The notes: generated by a model not told the origin, from the sequence alone. A stretch of 56,116 nt of DNA from Chitinophaga hostae (GCF_018224885.1 NZ_JAGTXB010000031.1:1-56116); one strand, 5' to 3'. Counted from the stretch's first letter, positions 9,214-18,467 are shown. Translations and numbers: made by a program.

Positions 9214-10122
9214 TTATAAGTTAATCACCTCCAGATCTTTTAATATATTTAAATCCAGCGCGGCATTGCCGCCAACTTTCGCTTTCCCGGTAAACTGCCA
9301 GATACTCCAGTCATCCCAGCCTACAGGGCATTTTAGTTTATTGGCATCCGTAACCGAATAATTGGCCAGCCACAGCGGATATTTCCCCAGCGTATGCTCT
9401 TTGGGTAATTTGCGGTCGAGGTATTCCTTGCGGCTGTAGATGATGGGGGCAATGCCGGTAGCATCGATCACCTGCTGAATAAATATTGTTATCCAGGCCT
9501 GGTAATCGTTTTTGCTGAGCGGTGTATCCCAGCTGGTCTGATCTTCCAGGTCCAGCACAATGGGCATTTCCGTAGCAGGCAGTTGCTGCATGATAGCAAC
9601 GGCCGCATTGGCCTCCGCGGTGGCATCGCTTTGAAGACTGCCACCGTTCCGGGTATCAGGTCGGCAGAAATGATAGTAGCCGGTTTTAAGACCGTGGGCA
9701 ATGGCATTATCGGCATGTTCTTTTGCCTTCTGATCCGGCGTGCCTACGCCTTCCGATATTTTAAGATAAACAAAGCTGACCCCTGCCTGCCGGATGGCCT
9801 CCCAGTCGGGTTTTGCATTATAGTGGGACAGATCAGCTCCCAGCACATAATCGGCCGGAAGATTGGCGGGCAAATGATCGATGTGTACAGTGCCGGGAGG
9901 CGGAGGATTTTGTTTCAGTATATGAAGGCCGCCGCCCCAGTAGTAGTAACCATGCTGGTCTTTGTACCATTTACCCAGCGCAGGATCATGGATGCCTTTC
10001 ACCTCTTCTCCTTCAAATTTAAAACCCTGTAATACGGTGCCTGCAATGCTGTTTTTTTCTGTAAGGTTGTCAGGAACACGGGTTCGCTTGTTGAGTTTTT
10101 TTACTGTTACGATGAGTTGCAT
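9214..10122 (-). CDS. GH25 family lysozyme-like protein with N-terminal SH3-like region
   Basis: 302 aa from ATG 10122; a GGAGG lies 13 bases upstream. An alternative start at 10176 adds 18 residues. About 60 N-terminal residues (ending with WYKDQHGYYYWGGGL) resemble a bacterial SH3-like domain. The GH25 barrel follows: GADLSHYN (about 88-96), VYLKISEG, YYHFCRP, the catalytic-type MPIVLDLED (about 185-193), and WLANY and WSIWQF near the end. GH25 enzymes hydrolyse the MurNAc-GlcNAc bond of peptidoglycan. No signal peptide is visible with either start, so export would need lysis or a dedicated route. It is transcribed alone, convergent with the operon to its left and divergent from the SDR gene to its right. 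Confidence 0.85.
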   Translation of the reverse strand: MQLIVTVKKLNKRTRVPDNLTEKNSIAGTVLQGFKFEGEEVKGIHDPALGKWYKDQHGYYYWGGGLHILKQNPPPPGTVHIDHLPANLPADYVLGADLSHYNAKPDWEAIRQAGVSFVYLKISEGVGTPDQKAKEHADNAIAHGLKTGYYHFCRPDTRNGGSLQSDATAEANAAVAIMQQLPATEMPIVLDLEDQTSWDTPLSKNDYQAWITIFIQQVIDATGIAPIIYSRKEYLDRKLPKEHTLGKYPLWLANYSVTDANKLKCPVGWDDWSIWQFTGKAKVGGNAALDLNILKDLEVINL

Positions 10123-10378
10123 AATGTTATGGCAGCCTCCATGCTGCATTTGAGTGTTAACAAAGTAGGGGTACAATGTTATGGCAACGCCATTTTAAAA
10201 ATTACATACTTGCTTTTGGGGGCTACCTGTATGGTCAGATAGCATACAAAAATTACCAAAAAAAGCCGGAAAATAAAAATATAATGCTGTCCTCTTTTTT
10301 TTGGCTACAACAACAGGCGTTCCGGCTACAGCAAGCAGCGGATTTGTGGTCAACTTTGTGATACAAAAACAGCATAGG

Positions 10379-11278
10379 ATGAAAGTATTTGTAACAGGAG
10401 CTACGGGGTTCGTTGGTACTGCCGTTGTGAAAGAATTACTGGCAGCAGGCCACCAGGTAACGGGCCTGGCCCGCTCGGAAGAAGCCGCTAAAAAATTGAT
10501 CGCACTCGGCGCCGCCGCGCATCGTGGCGACCTAACCGACACAGAAAGCCTGAAAACAGGCGCCGCCAATGCCGATGGAGTGATCCATCTGGGGTTTATT
10601 CATGATTTTACACGATTCCGCGAGATGTGCGGGATCGATGAAAAAGCGATCGAAACCATTGGTGAAGTGCTGGCCGGAACAGCACGTCCTTTTGTTATCA
10701 CGTCGGGCGTCGGCCTTGTTGTTAAGGATTGCATTATCCTCGAGCAGGACCGCATTAACAATGAGGGACATCCCCGCATAGCCACAGAAAAGGCGGTAAA
10801 CAGCATCACCGCAAAAGGTGTCAGGGCTTCGGTGGTGAGGCTCCCGATCGTACATGGGGAAGGTGATAACTATGGTTTTATTGCCATCTTGACCGGTATC
10901 GCCAAAGAGAAAGGCAAATCAGCCATGATCAATGGCGGCGCCAACGTATGGCCGGCAGTACATCGACTGGATGCAGCCCGGTTGTATCGGCTTGCACTGG
11001 AAAAAAATGCCGCCGGTGGTACCCGTTATCATGCCGTGGCAGAGCAGGGCATCCCCTTTAAAACCATTGCAACGGTAATAGGTGAAAAGCTGGGCCTCCC
11101 GGTAGTTTCACTTAACCCGGATGAAGCCGCTGCACACTTTACCTGGTTTACACATTTTGCCGGATTCAATTGCCTCGCGTCCAGCGAAGCCACCAAAGAT
11201 GCGTTGGACTGGACTCCCATCCAATCCACATTGCCGGAAGATCTGATGGGGAATGTATATTTCCCGCTAAATAAATAA
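10379..11278 (+). CDS. NAD(P)-dependent atypical SDR / epimerase-like oxidoreductase
   Basis: 299 aa from ATG 10379; upstream codons back to 10301 are open but not needed. MKVFVTGATGFVGTAVV carries the TGxxGxxG nucleotide-binding fingerprint of extended and atypical SDRs. ANADGVIHLGFIHDF fits the family's post-fold strand, and the middle segment PFVITSGVG is typical of the NAD-dependent epimerase/dehydratase group. Substrate and reaction cannot be read from the sequence. An AraC-family regulator gene starts 56 bp downstream on the same strand with a hairpin between them; such SDR/AraC pairs are often functionally linked. Confidence 0.85.
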   Translation: MKVFVTGATGFVGTAVVKELLAAGHQVTGLARSEEAAKKLIALGAAAHRGDLTDTESLKTGAANADGVIHLGFIHDFTRFREMCGIDEKAIETIGEVLAGTARPFVITSGVGLVVKDCIILEQDRINNEGHPRIATEKAVNSITAKGVRASVVRLPIVHGEGDNYGFIAILTGIAKEKGKSAMINGGANVWPAVHRLDAARLYRLALEKNAAGGTRYHAVAEQGIPFKTIATVIGEKLGLPVVSLNPDEAAAHFTWFTHFAGFNCLASSEATKDALDWTPIQSTLPEDLMGNVYFPLNK

Positions 11279-11295
11279 AACAGGTAAATTTACAG

Positions 11296-11322
11296 ACAGG
11301 CGGCATCGTCCGCCTGTTATTT
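11296..11322 (+). terminator. Hairpin between SDR and AraC genes
   Basis: A perfect 8-bp stem, ACAGGCGG (11296-11303) with CCGCCTGT (11310-11317), and a six-base loop is followed by an AT-rich tail. It probably ends or attenuates the SDR transcript before the AraC-type gene. Confidence 0.65.
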
Positions 11323-11334
11323 ATATTAACAGAC

Positions 11335-12246
11335 ATGACTACACCTGTCAGCATCAAAACAATATCCGAATTTCATGCGTTGCGCGGATTACCCAAACCC
11401 AGGCATCCGCTGATCAGTGTGATTAATCTTGATGAGGTAGAAACGAAATTTGAAAAGGGAATGGAAAGCCTGGTATTGGATTTTTACTCCATTTCTGTAA
11501 AACGGGGAATGAATCACCGGTACCGGTATGGGCAGCAGGACTACGACTTCCAGGAAGGCGTCATGTTTTTTATGGCGCCCCGCCAGGTTTTAAGAATTGA
11601 AACGGCGGAGGAAATTCCAAAGCTGTCTGGCTGGATGTTGATGATCCATCCTGATTTTCTTTGGAACACGCCACTGGCAACGACTATCAAAAAGTATGAA
11701 TTCTTCGGCTTGCATGAAGCTTTGCTGCTCTCAGAAGCCGAAGAGTTGAAGTTTCAACACATCATTGAAAACATTCGCCAGGAATATCATTCTAATATTG
11801 ATCAGTTCAGCCAGCATATCATCATATCACAGATCGAAACCCTGCTGAACTACTCCGACCGCTTTTACCGGCGGCAGTTTATTACCAGGAACAAGGCTAA
11901 TCACCAGGTATTGGAGCAACTGGAAAAATTACTTGATGATTATTTTAACGACGATGAACTGATCAGCAAAGGATTGCCTGCTGTTCAGTACATTTCGGAT
12001 CAACTGCACATATCGCCTACCTACCTGCGTAGCCTGCTCAAAATGCTGACAGGACAAAATACACAGCAACTTATCCATCAGAAGGTAATTGACAAAGCAA
12101 TGGAAAAGCTTTCCACCACGGACTTAACAGTCAGTGAAATTGCTTACGGGCTGGGCTTTGAACATTCGCAGTCATTCAACAAATTTTTTAAAAAGAAAAC
12201 CCAGGTAACCCCGATGGAATTTAAACAACGATTCCACGGTAGCTGA
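11335..12246 (+). CDS. AraC-family transcriptional regulator
   Basis: 303 aa. An N-terminal cupin-like sensing half (about 30-150) is followed by the two helix-turn-helix units of the AraC/XylS domain (about 205-300). Visible signatures are QLHISPTYLRSLLK for the first HTH and LTVSEIAYGLGFEHSQSFNKFFKKKTQVTP, with P-EF at the end, for the second. It is a cytoplasmic activator or repressor, and the neighbouring SDR gene is the natural target candidate. The ligand is unknown. Confidence 0.92.
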   Translation: MTTPVSIKTISEFHALRGLPKPRHPLISVINLDEVETKFEKGMESLVLDFYSISVKRGMNHRYRYGQQDYDFQEGVMFFMAPRQVLRIETAEEIPKLSGWMLMIHPDFLWNTPLATTIKKYEFFGLHEALLLSEAEELKFQHIIENIRQEYHSNIDQFSQHIIISQIETLLNYSDRFYRRQFITRNKANHQVLEQLEKLLDDYFNDDELISKGLPAVQYISDQLHISPTYLRSLLKMLTGQNTQQLIHQKVIDKAMEKLSTTDLTVSEIAYGLGFEHSQSFNKFFKKKTQVTPMEFKQRFHGS

Positions 12247-12251
12247 AAGCA

Positions 12252-12292
12252 TAATCCTGGGCAAGACAAAACCAGCCTTATGCCTTCTGCTC
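12252..12292. repeat. Partial, diverged copy of the intergenic repeat found at 18231-18420
   Basis: TAATCCTGGGCAAGACAAA at 12252-12270 matches the right arm of the long inverted repeat at 18393-18412, except for one missing A. A diverged GCCTTC...CTC tail follows. It fills the short gap between two converging genes, as a remnant of an intergenic repeat family would. Confidence 0.45.
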
Positions 12293-14965
12293 TTACTGAT
12301 ACTCCATCCAGTCGAGCGTAAATAAGTGCTGATTCGGTTCCTCGTTTTTCTTAAATACAAAGTACAGGTCGTTTTTACCACCCGGGTCTTTGATGGGAAC
12401 AGTTACGTCAATAAATTTCTCCCAGTCGCCGGTGGCTTTATAGTTAAGTGTGCTGATCACTGGTCCGTCAATGCCGCCGGTGTGTACTTCCAGTGTAGCA
12501 TCCCTGTTGAGAGATGAATAATGATAAGTTACTTTACTGATTCCCTTCAGGTCAATGTTTTTAAATACGAAGTAAGATTTGTTATGGATCGAGCCGAGGT
12601 ATTTGGAAGAGCGATCAATATTTTTTACTTCATCTGCATCTTCGCCTTGTACGCGCAGGGACCGCAGCAACAGCAGGTCGCTGCCGGTCAGCGGCGTTGC
12701 CAGTCCACCGCCATCAGTATAAGTTGCGGCCAGCACGTAGTTACCATACGGCTCTTTGCCAAGATGATCTTTCAGGGCAATGGTGCCGGATGGCGGCAGG
12801 TTACCGGCTTGTGGTGCGGCGAGCGACAGGATATATTTTACGATCTGTCCGGCATCATCCATCGACAGTTGCGGGTGTGCGGCCATGGAGTGTTCTCCCC
12901 AGTTGCCGCCGCCGCCTTTGATAATCTTGTTGGCCAGGTTTACCGGTGCGTTTTTGTCGTGTTCGTAACGTTTGGCAACAGCGGTAAAGGCGGGGCCTAC
13001 GGAAGTCTTATCCAGCTGGTGACAGGCTTTGCAGTCGCTGCCTTCCATCAGTAATTTGCCGGGGTGGGCCGGAACTACGGTAATGAGTTGGTGCCCCTGT
13101 GCCGGTTTGTTTTTGGAAGCCGGCACATAATGTAAACCGATGACCAGGTGTTCATTATTGATGGATGGATCTTCTTTATCTGTTACTGTTACGGTGTATT
13201 GCAGCGGACTTTTATTAAAGTAGAAGGTGCTGTTACCGGTATTGCTCACCTTCACAACGGGAATGGTGTTGCCGGTACGGATGGTAACTGTATCGTGGCT
13301 TTTGGCGCCGCTCGGATCGGTGATGGTCAATATCGCCTTGTGGGCGCCGTTTTTCGTATACTCGTGCACGGGGTTTGCCTCAGCAGCGGCAGGGGAGCCG
13401 TCGCCAAAGTTCCATTCGTAGGTAAGTTTGTCTTTATCAAAATCGTAGCTGTTGCTGCTGCTGAAAGTTACTTTCATGGGCGCGGTGCCGGCAGTATCGT
13501 TGGTGGTAATTTTTGCCACCGGTGCGCGGTTACCGCCGTTGTAGGCAATGCGTACGAGGCGGGCGTCGTCATTGTCGATGCCATATACGGAACCATATTC
13601 CAGCACGTATAGATCGCCGCCTTTGCCAAATGCCATATCCACCGGACGTCTGAAGTCGCCGTTGCTGCCCATGAATGGCTCCATGGATTTATAATTGTAT
13701 TGTGAATCGAGTCTTACGGCATAGATCCAGTTACGCATCCAGTCGTAAATAAACAATGCTTTGTCGAAGTACTTTGGTAAGCCGGTAGCGGAAGCGGTTT
13801 CTTTATTATAATGGAAAACCGGTCCGGCCATGGCACAGCGGCCTCCGTTGCCCAGCAAGGGAAATGTTTCTATAGAGTCGTACGGATACCAGATCAGTGC
13901 TTTTTGCGCCGGCGGCAGTATACTCAGACCGGTATTGGAGGGCGATTTATTTTCGGGTGCTTCAGGTTTGAAGTGGGTGCCAAGGGTTTTGGTGGCGAAG
14001 TTGTAATCAGGATAGGTTTTATTGTCGCCCACCATGAATGGCCAACCGAAGTTACCCGGTTTTTTGGCCTGGTTGATCTCATCGTATCCGCGGGGGCCCT
14101 GGTCGCCGTTCTGGCCGGCATCTGGTCCTACTTCGCCCCAATATACAATGCCCGTAGCTGTATCTACCGACATACGGTAAGGGTTACGGCATCCCATGGT
14201 ATAGATCTCTGCCCTGGTGCTGTCGGTGCCCTTAGGGAAAAGGTTGCCTTTGGGAATGGTATAGCTGCCGTCCGGTTCGGGATGAATACGGAGGACCTTA
14301 CCACGCAGGTCATTGGTGTTGCCGGCAGATCGTTCGGCGTCGAAAGTGATACGGCCGGGAATCTGGTCAATCGGTGCATACCCGTTGGAGGCAAATGGAA
14401 CGGTGTTATCGCCGGTGGAAATATAGAGGTTACCATCCCGGTCCCAGTCGAGCGAGCCGCCGGTATGCGCGCTTACTTCCAGTTCCAGCGGCACTTTCAG
14501 CAGCACTTTTTCAGAGGCAATGATCAGCGAGTCTTGCCCCGCCATGGTAAAACGGGATACCTGGTTAGCAACCGGCGTGGTATTGGGTGTATAATAGAAA
14601 TAGATATAATGGTTCTTCTCAAAGGCAGGATCCAGGGTTACGCCCAGCAATCCGTTACCGAAACCTTCCTTGGTATCAGGTAATACCGGGAAAGTATATA
14701 CCACGCGGGTGGCCTGTGTAGAGGGGTTATAATGATACAGCTTTCCGCTGCGTTCCACAAAGTAAACATCGCCGTTGGCTGCCACGGCTAATTCCATGGG
14801 CTCGTTAAGATCGTTGGAAAGTATCGTTTTTGTAAAACGGTTATCCTCAGGGGTAGTCATCACCTCGGCGGCAGATGTATCTTTACATCCCTGTGCGATT
14901 AGTGTTATTCCGACAATTAATAATGATAGTGAAGCCTGAATGCGTGTTTTAATTTGTTCACTCAT
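12293..14965 (-). CDS. PQQ-type sugar dehydrogenase fused to PKD, cytochrome c and CBM6-like domains
   Basis: 890 aa from ATG 14965; the open frame extends upstream, but the start MSEQIKTR gives a clean lipoprotein signal ending IAQGC. Domains in order are a glucose/sorbosone dehydrogenase six-bladed propeller (about 45-460; GLLGVTLDPAF, HTGGSLDWDRDGNLYISTGD), a PKD domain (about 477-565; YEWNFGDGSP), a class I cytochrome c (CKACH haem site at about 645, with HPQLS before the last helix) and a carbohydrate-binding CBM6-like C-terminus (about 755-890). Such proteins oxidise aldoses or related sugars in the periplasm or at the surface, passing electrons through the attached haem. It is monocistronic and converges on the AraC gene. 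Domain fusions of this kind are known in Bacteroidota; the substrate is not evident. Confidence 0.88.
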   Translation of the reverse strand: MSEQIKTRIQASLSLLIVGITLIAQGCKDTSAAEVMTTPEDNRFTKTILSNDLNEPMELAVAANGDVYFVERSGKLYHYNPSTQATRVVYTFPVLPDTKEGFGNGLLGVTLDPAFEKNHYIYFYYTPNTTPVANQVSRFTMAGQDSLIIASEKVLLKVPLELEVSAHTGGSLDWDRDGNLYISTGDNTVPFASNGYAPIDQIPGRITFDAERSAGNTNDLRGKVLRIHPEPDGSYTIPKGNLFPKGTDSTRAEIYTMGCRNPYRMSVDTATGIVYWGEVGPDAGQNGDQGPRGYDEINQAKKPGNFGWPFMVGDNKTYPDYNFATKTLGTHFKPEAPENKSPSNTGLSILPPAQKALIWYPYDSIETFPLLGNGGRCAMAGPVFHYNKETASATGLPKYFDKALFIYDWMRNWIYAVRLDSQYNYKSMEPFMGSNGDFRRPVDMAFGKGGDLYVLEYGSVYGIDNDDARLVRIAYNGGNRAPVAKITTNDTAGTAPMKVTFSSSNSYDFDKDKLTYEWNFGDGSPAAAEANPVHEYTKNGAHKAILTITDPSGAKSHDTVTIRTGNTIPVVKVSNTGNSTFYFNKSPLQYTVTVTDKEDPSINNEHLVIGLHYVPASKNKPAQGHQLITVVPAHPGKLLMEGSDCKACHQLDKTSVGPAFTAVAKRYEHDKNAPVNLANKIIKGGGGNWGEHSMAAHPQLSMDDAGQIVKYILSLAAPQAGNLPPSGTIALKDHLGKEPYGNYVLAATYTDGGGLATPLTGSDLLLLRSLRVQGEDADEVKNIDRSSKYLGSIHNKSYFVFKNIDLKGISKVTYHYSSLNRDATLEVHTGGIDGPVISTLNYKATGDWEKFIDVTVPIKDPGGKNDLYFVFKKNEEPNQHLFTLDWMEYQ

Positions 14966-15143
14966 GGATTTGTATGCAATTTTGATTAGTGGCGCACAAA
15001 ATAAAAGAATAAACCAGTTTTTTCCCGGAAAAGGGATGAAAGGAAACAATATAGGATAGGCAGATACTTTTGAAGATTACCGATTATGTGCTAAATTAAT
15101 ATCAGAAGAGATGCTGATGTTTACATTTTGCCGACTGCTTCCG

Positions 15144-15151
15144 TATATTTG
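15144..15151 (+). promoter_or_regulatory. -7 box TATATTTG
   Basis: An exact match to the Bacteroidota TAnnTTTG element lies 36 bp upstream of the small gene at 15187. A TTTTG at 15126-15130 lies upstream but closer than the usual -33 spacing. Confidence 0.45.
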
Positions 15152-15186
15152 AATTCCACATTTATATTGGCCGATAAAATAGACAG

Positions 15187-15471
15187 ATGGATTTTAATGA
15201 ATTTAAACAATCCTTACAGGATGCGCATCCCCCGAAGTACCTCTCCGTTTACCTGGAGTCGCTGTGGTACGATGGAAAGGGATACTGGGAAAAAGCGCAT
15301 GACCTGGTCGATGACCTGCCTGGCAATGATGCCGCCAGGGTGCATGCCTATCTGCACAGGGTTGAAGGAGATGAAGCAAATGCGGAGTATTGGTACAGCA
15401 GAGCCGGAGAAACGAAACCATCTTATTCCAAAGAACAGGAATGGGAAGTATTGGTTAACCAGTTTTTATAA
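15187..15471 (+). CDS. Small conserved-looking hypothetical protein (TPR-like)
   Basis: 94 aa, acidic, no signal peptide or membrane helix. The helical pattern WEKAHDLVDDL...ARVHAYLHRVEGDEANAEYWYSRAG resembles one or two tetratricopeptide-type helix pairs. A -7 box sits upstream and the gene stands alone between the sugar dehydrogenase (divergent) and the second membrane regulator. Overlapping open frames in other phases are longer but lack this regular composition. Function unknown. Confidence 0.75.
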   Translation: MDFNEFKQSLQDAHPPKYLSVYLESLWYDGKGYWEKAHDLVDDLPGNDAARVHAYLHRVEGDEANAEYWYSRAGETKPSYSKEQEWEVLVNQFL

Positions 15472-15555
15472 CCGGGAGCCACTGTTTAATTAAAGCCCCT
15501 TTACCATTAATGGAGAGCCAATCAAGCGTGTATATTTTACATTTGTCATTGATTA

Positions 15556-15592
15556 TTAGCGCATAAAAGAGCACTAATTTGTTTATTATTTG
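15556..15592 (+). promoter_or_regulatory. Inverted heptamer pair near the promoter of the second membrane regulator
   Basis: TTAGCGC (15556-15562) and GCACTAA (15571-15577) form a dyad of the same heptamer seen as direct repeats upstream of both SusC genes and the SGNH cassette. A TTATTTG at 15586-15592 could be the -7 element. This suggests autoregulation through a different site geometry. Inferred. Confidence 0.4.
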
Positions 15593-15658
15593 TATATTCC
15601 ACGTGGCGTTAGATCGTTAAGTATTGAATAGGTAGTTATTTTAGTTTTTTAGCGGAGT

Positions 15659-18226
15659 ATGTGGAAATTTATCCTTTTACTATTTTTTTCTGTTCACCTG
15701 GTCACAAATGCTGGTTATGCTCAGTCCTATGGATTACGCTTTTCTAGTCATGAAGTAGTGCAGGAAAGACGAACAACGCTGAACCTCACTTCCTCCGGCC
15801 CGCTTTGTTTTAAAAAAGATGCGGAGCTTTCTTTCGACCTCAACTTTCTTCCCTATAAGGAAACATATTTTGGTTATGTGTTAAGAATTATCGCTGCCAA
15901 CAACCAGAACATCGACCTGGTATATAATCAGAAGGAGCGGAGCTTCAACTTCCTGATCGGCGAAAGTTTTTCCCGGGTATTTGTGATAGATTCTGCCACA
16001 CTGTTCGGTAAATGGACGCATATTGCCATCCGGTTTGATCTTGCCGGCAGCGAAGCTTCCATTGCTGTAAATGATAAACTGATTGCGAAAGGAGCGGTGA
16101 AAATGGGCTCGCCGGTATGCACCCGCGTGTTTTTTGGTACCAATACCTTTGAGGGTTTTCAAACGGTAGACATACCTCCCATGAATATCCGCAACATCCT
16201 GTTTAAGGAAGGAAACAGTGTAAAGTACAACTGGCCATTATCTGAAAATGCCGGTGGTACCGCTACGGATATCGTTGAGGGCAAGAAGGCGGTGATCAAC
16301 AACGCCAACTGGATAGGACCCAAACACCGCAGCTGGAACCTGGTACAGCAATGGGAGATCAATGGCACACCCAGCGTGGCTTTCGACAGGAACGCCGAAG
16401 TGCTCTATATTGTGGCAGCCGACTCTTTATATAACATCTGTTTTAAAAATGAGCAGCAGCACCCGGTAAAATTGTCGCAGCGGCTGGATAGTCTTATGCC
16501 GGGAAATCAATCCGCATTTAACCCGTTTACCAACCGGCTGTATAATTTTTATATAGATCATAAAAAGGTGAGCGCCTATGATTCGGTATCGCGGAAATGG
16601 GATGTAAACTATTCGCCCGACCTGCTCACCGTTTTCTGGCAGGCCAATAAATTTATAGCTGCTGCGGATTCTTCGCTCTATATCCTGGGAGGCTATGGGC
16701 AAATGCAGTATAAAAATACCGTACAGCGCTATCATTTCCCCGACAAAAAATGGGATTCCATTCCCGTATCCGGAGAACGACTCATCCCGCGCTACCTGGC
16801 CGCCGCCGGGGCTACCGCTAATGGCGATACGGCATATATCCTTGGTGGGTACGGCAGCAACAGCGGTAACCAGGTGGTGAATCCGCGCCATTACTACGAC
16901 CTGATGGCTTTTTATGTAAAGGATCATTCCTTTCGTAAAATTTACCAGCTGCCCGAACCGCCTGCACAATTCTGTTTTGCCAACAGCCTGGTAGTTGATC
17001 CGGCAACAAGTAATTACTACGCACTTATTTTTCCGGACGATAAATTTAATACCAGCCTGCAGCTGATCCAAGGTTCCCTGAAAGAACCCAAGTATGCGCC
17101 GCTGGCCGATGCGATCCCATACTCTTTCCACGATATCAAATCTTTTGCTGATTTATATTATTGTAAAGACAGCAAAAAACTGGTGGCCGTAACGCTGTAT
17201 ACATCGAAAGACAATATCACGGAAGTAAAAGTGTATACCCTTGAGTTTCCGCCGGAGATCATGCTCACAGATACCTCCAGGCTTCCTGATTTGGGCGGCT
17301 GGTATTATTTTCTGTTGATTCCGCTGGGAGTGCTGGTCATCCTGTTGGTACTCAAACGCCGCAAAAAAGTGACTGCGCCCGCGGCGACAACGAGCCCTGT
17401 GCCCCCTGCTCCGGTTGTTCCGGCAGCAGGAACAGCAGCTCCGCCGCTGCCCATACCGCCCGCCGTTGTTGAAGAAGCTGAAGAAACAACACCGGCACCG
17501 GAGAAAAAAGGTCATATCTTTTTCTTTGGCCCGTTTGAAGTACAGGACAAAGACGGGCAGGATGTAACAAAATTCTTTACGCCCTTACTCAAGGAATTGT
17601 TCCTGCTGATCGCTATTAATACACTCCGCTCGGGGAAAGGCATTTCTTCAGACAGGCTCTATGCCACCTTATGGCGCGATAAATCCAGCAAGGAAGCACA
17701 AAACAACCGCTCCGTGAATATGGTGAAGCTTAAAGCTATACTCGATAAGCTCGGCGCCTGCGCATTTGTAAAGGAGGCCGACCGCTGGAGCTTACAATAC
17801 ACCACCGCCGATATCCGCATGGACCTGGCCGATTTTCAACTGCTGCTGCAATCGCCACGTCCGCTGCAACAAAAGCCTGTACGTGAGCTTTTACGAATAC
17901 TGCGCCGTGGCTCTTTCCTGCCAGATGCAAATTATACCTGGCTGGAAGACATCCAATCCGAGATCTCCAACAACGCCCTCGATATCTTAACTGAAGCCGC
18001 TGCACAGTTTAAATCAGATCCTGAACTCCTGATCGAAATTGCAGACAGTATCTTCCTCTTCGACCCCGTCAATGAAGAAGCCCTGCGGTTGAAATGCAAC
18101 AGTCTCGTGCTGCTCGGCCGCCATTCCCTAGCTAAAACAGCCTTCAACAAGTTCACCAAAGAATACCTGCACATGTACGGGGAGGAATTCCCGCATCCGT
18201 TTAGCGCCTATTCCGGCGATAAGTGA
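15659..18226 (+). CDS. Second membrane-spanning LamG/kelch sensor with SARP-like DNA-binding output
   Basis: 855 aa, a full-length paralogue of the protein encoded at 217. Signal peptide (about 1-21, ending NAGYAQS), LamG-like domain, two kelch-type blades (LYILGGYGQ, AYILGGYGS), one membrane helix (about 542-562, YYFLLIPLGVLVILLVL) then KRRKK, and a Pro/Ala linker. The output domain begins IFFFGPFEVQD and contains GKGISSDRLYATLW and AQNNRSVNMVKLKAIL, nearly identical to the paralogue in the likely recognition helix, followed by the same BTAD/TPR-like tail. Both proteins should therefore bind similar DNA. The next operon downstream (18521) and the SusC gene at 23140 carry matching direct-repeat operators. 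Sensor ligand unknown; the role is inferred from architecture, duplication and operators. Confidence 0.75.
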   Translation: MWKFILLLFFSVHLVTNAGYAQSYGLRFSSHEVVQERRTTLNLTSSGPLCFKKDAELSFDLNFLPYKETYFGYVLRIIAANNQNIDLVYNQKERSFNFLIGESFSRVFVIDSATLFGKWTHIAIRFDLAGSEASIAVNDKLIAKGAVKMGSPVCTRVFFGTNTFEGFQTVDIPPMNIRNILFKEGNSVKYNWPLSENAGGTATDIVEGKKAVINNANWIGPKHRSWNLVQQWEINGTPSVAFDRNAEVLYIVAADSLYNICFKNEQQHPVKLSQRLDSLMPGNQSAFNPFTNRLYNFYIDHKKVSAYDSVSRKWDVNYSPDLLTVFWQANKFIAAADSSLYILGGYGQMQYKNTVQRYHFPDKKWDSIPVSGERLIPRYLAAAGATANGDTAYILGGYGSNSGNQVVNPRHYYDLMAFYVKDHSFRKIYQLPEPPAQFCFANSLVVDPATSNYYALIFPDDKFNTSLQLIQGSLKEPKYAPLADAIPYSFHDIKSFADLYYCKDSKKLVAVTLYTSKDNITEVKVYTLEFPPEIMLTDTSRLPDLGGWYYFLLIPLGVLVILLVLKRRKKVTAPAATTSPVPPAPVVPAAGTAAPPLPIPPAVVEEAEETTPAPEKKGHIFFFGPFEVQDKDGQDVTKFFTPLLKELFLLIAINTLRSGKGISSDRLYATLWRDKSSKEAQNNRSVNMVKLKAILDKLGACAFVKEADRWSLQYTTADIRMDLADFQLLLQSPRPLQQKPVRELLRILRRGSFLPDANYTWLEDIQSEISNNALDILTEAAAQFKSDPELLIEIADSIFLFDPVNEEALRLKCNSLVLLGRHSLAKTAFNKFTKEYLHMYGEEFPHPFSAYSGDK

Positions 18227-18230
18227 GCGC

Positions 18231-18420
18231 CTTCGGCGCTTGTCTTTGCCCAGGATTAGTGTGATTAAGATGATTAAAATGATTTTATTTCTTTTTTTGA
18301 AAGCACCCTATCTTACCATAAGGTGCTGACGGCGGTAAGAAATAAGCCCATCATAAGCAGCCATAAAATCATCTTAATCATCTTAATCACACTAATCCTG
18401 GGCAAAGACAAAGGCCGAAG
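18231..18420. repeat. Long intergenic inverted repeat, 58-bp arms
   Basis: Left arm 18231-18288 and right arm 18363-18420 are reverse complements with three mismatches, separated by 74 bp. Each outer tip can fold into its own small hairpin (GCGCCTTCGGCGC left, GGCCGAAGGCC right), and the two tips keep pairing although their bases differ. The centre holds competing short stems (AGCACC/GGTGCT and TCTTACC/GGTAAGA). It starts immediately after the stop codon of the preceding gene. It resembles REP/MITE-like intergenic repeats; no transposase is present. It may also act as a terminator. Confidence 0.8.
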
Positions 18421-18467
18421 GCCTTCCCCCTCGCTTAATTAACCCTTAATTTAATTTTCTTTCCATA

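Noticed and set aside
12521..14683. Long plus-strand open frames opposite the sugar dehydrogenase
   Set aside because: They lie fully antisense to a domain-rich gene, have no recognisable domains and are GC-driven shadows.
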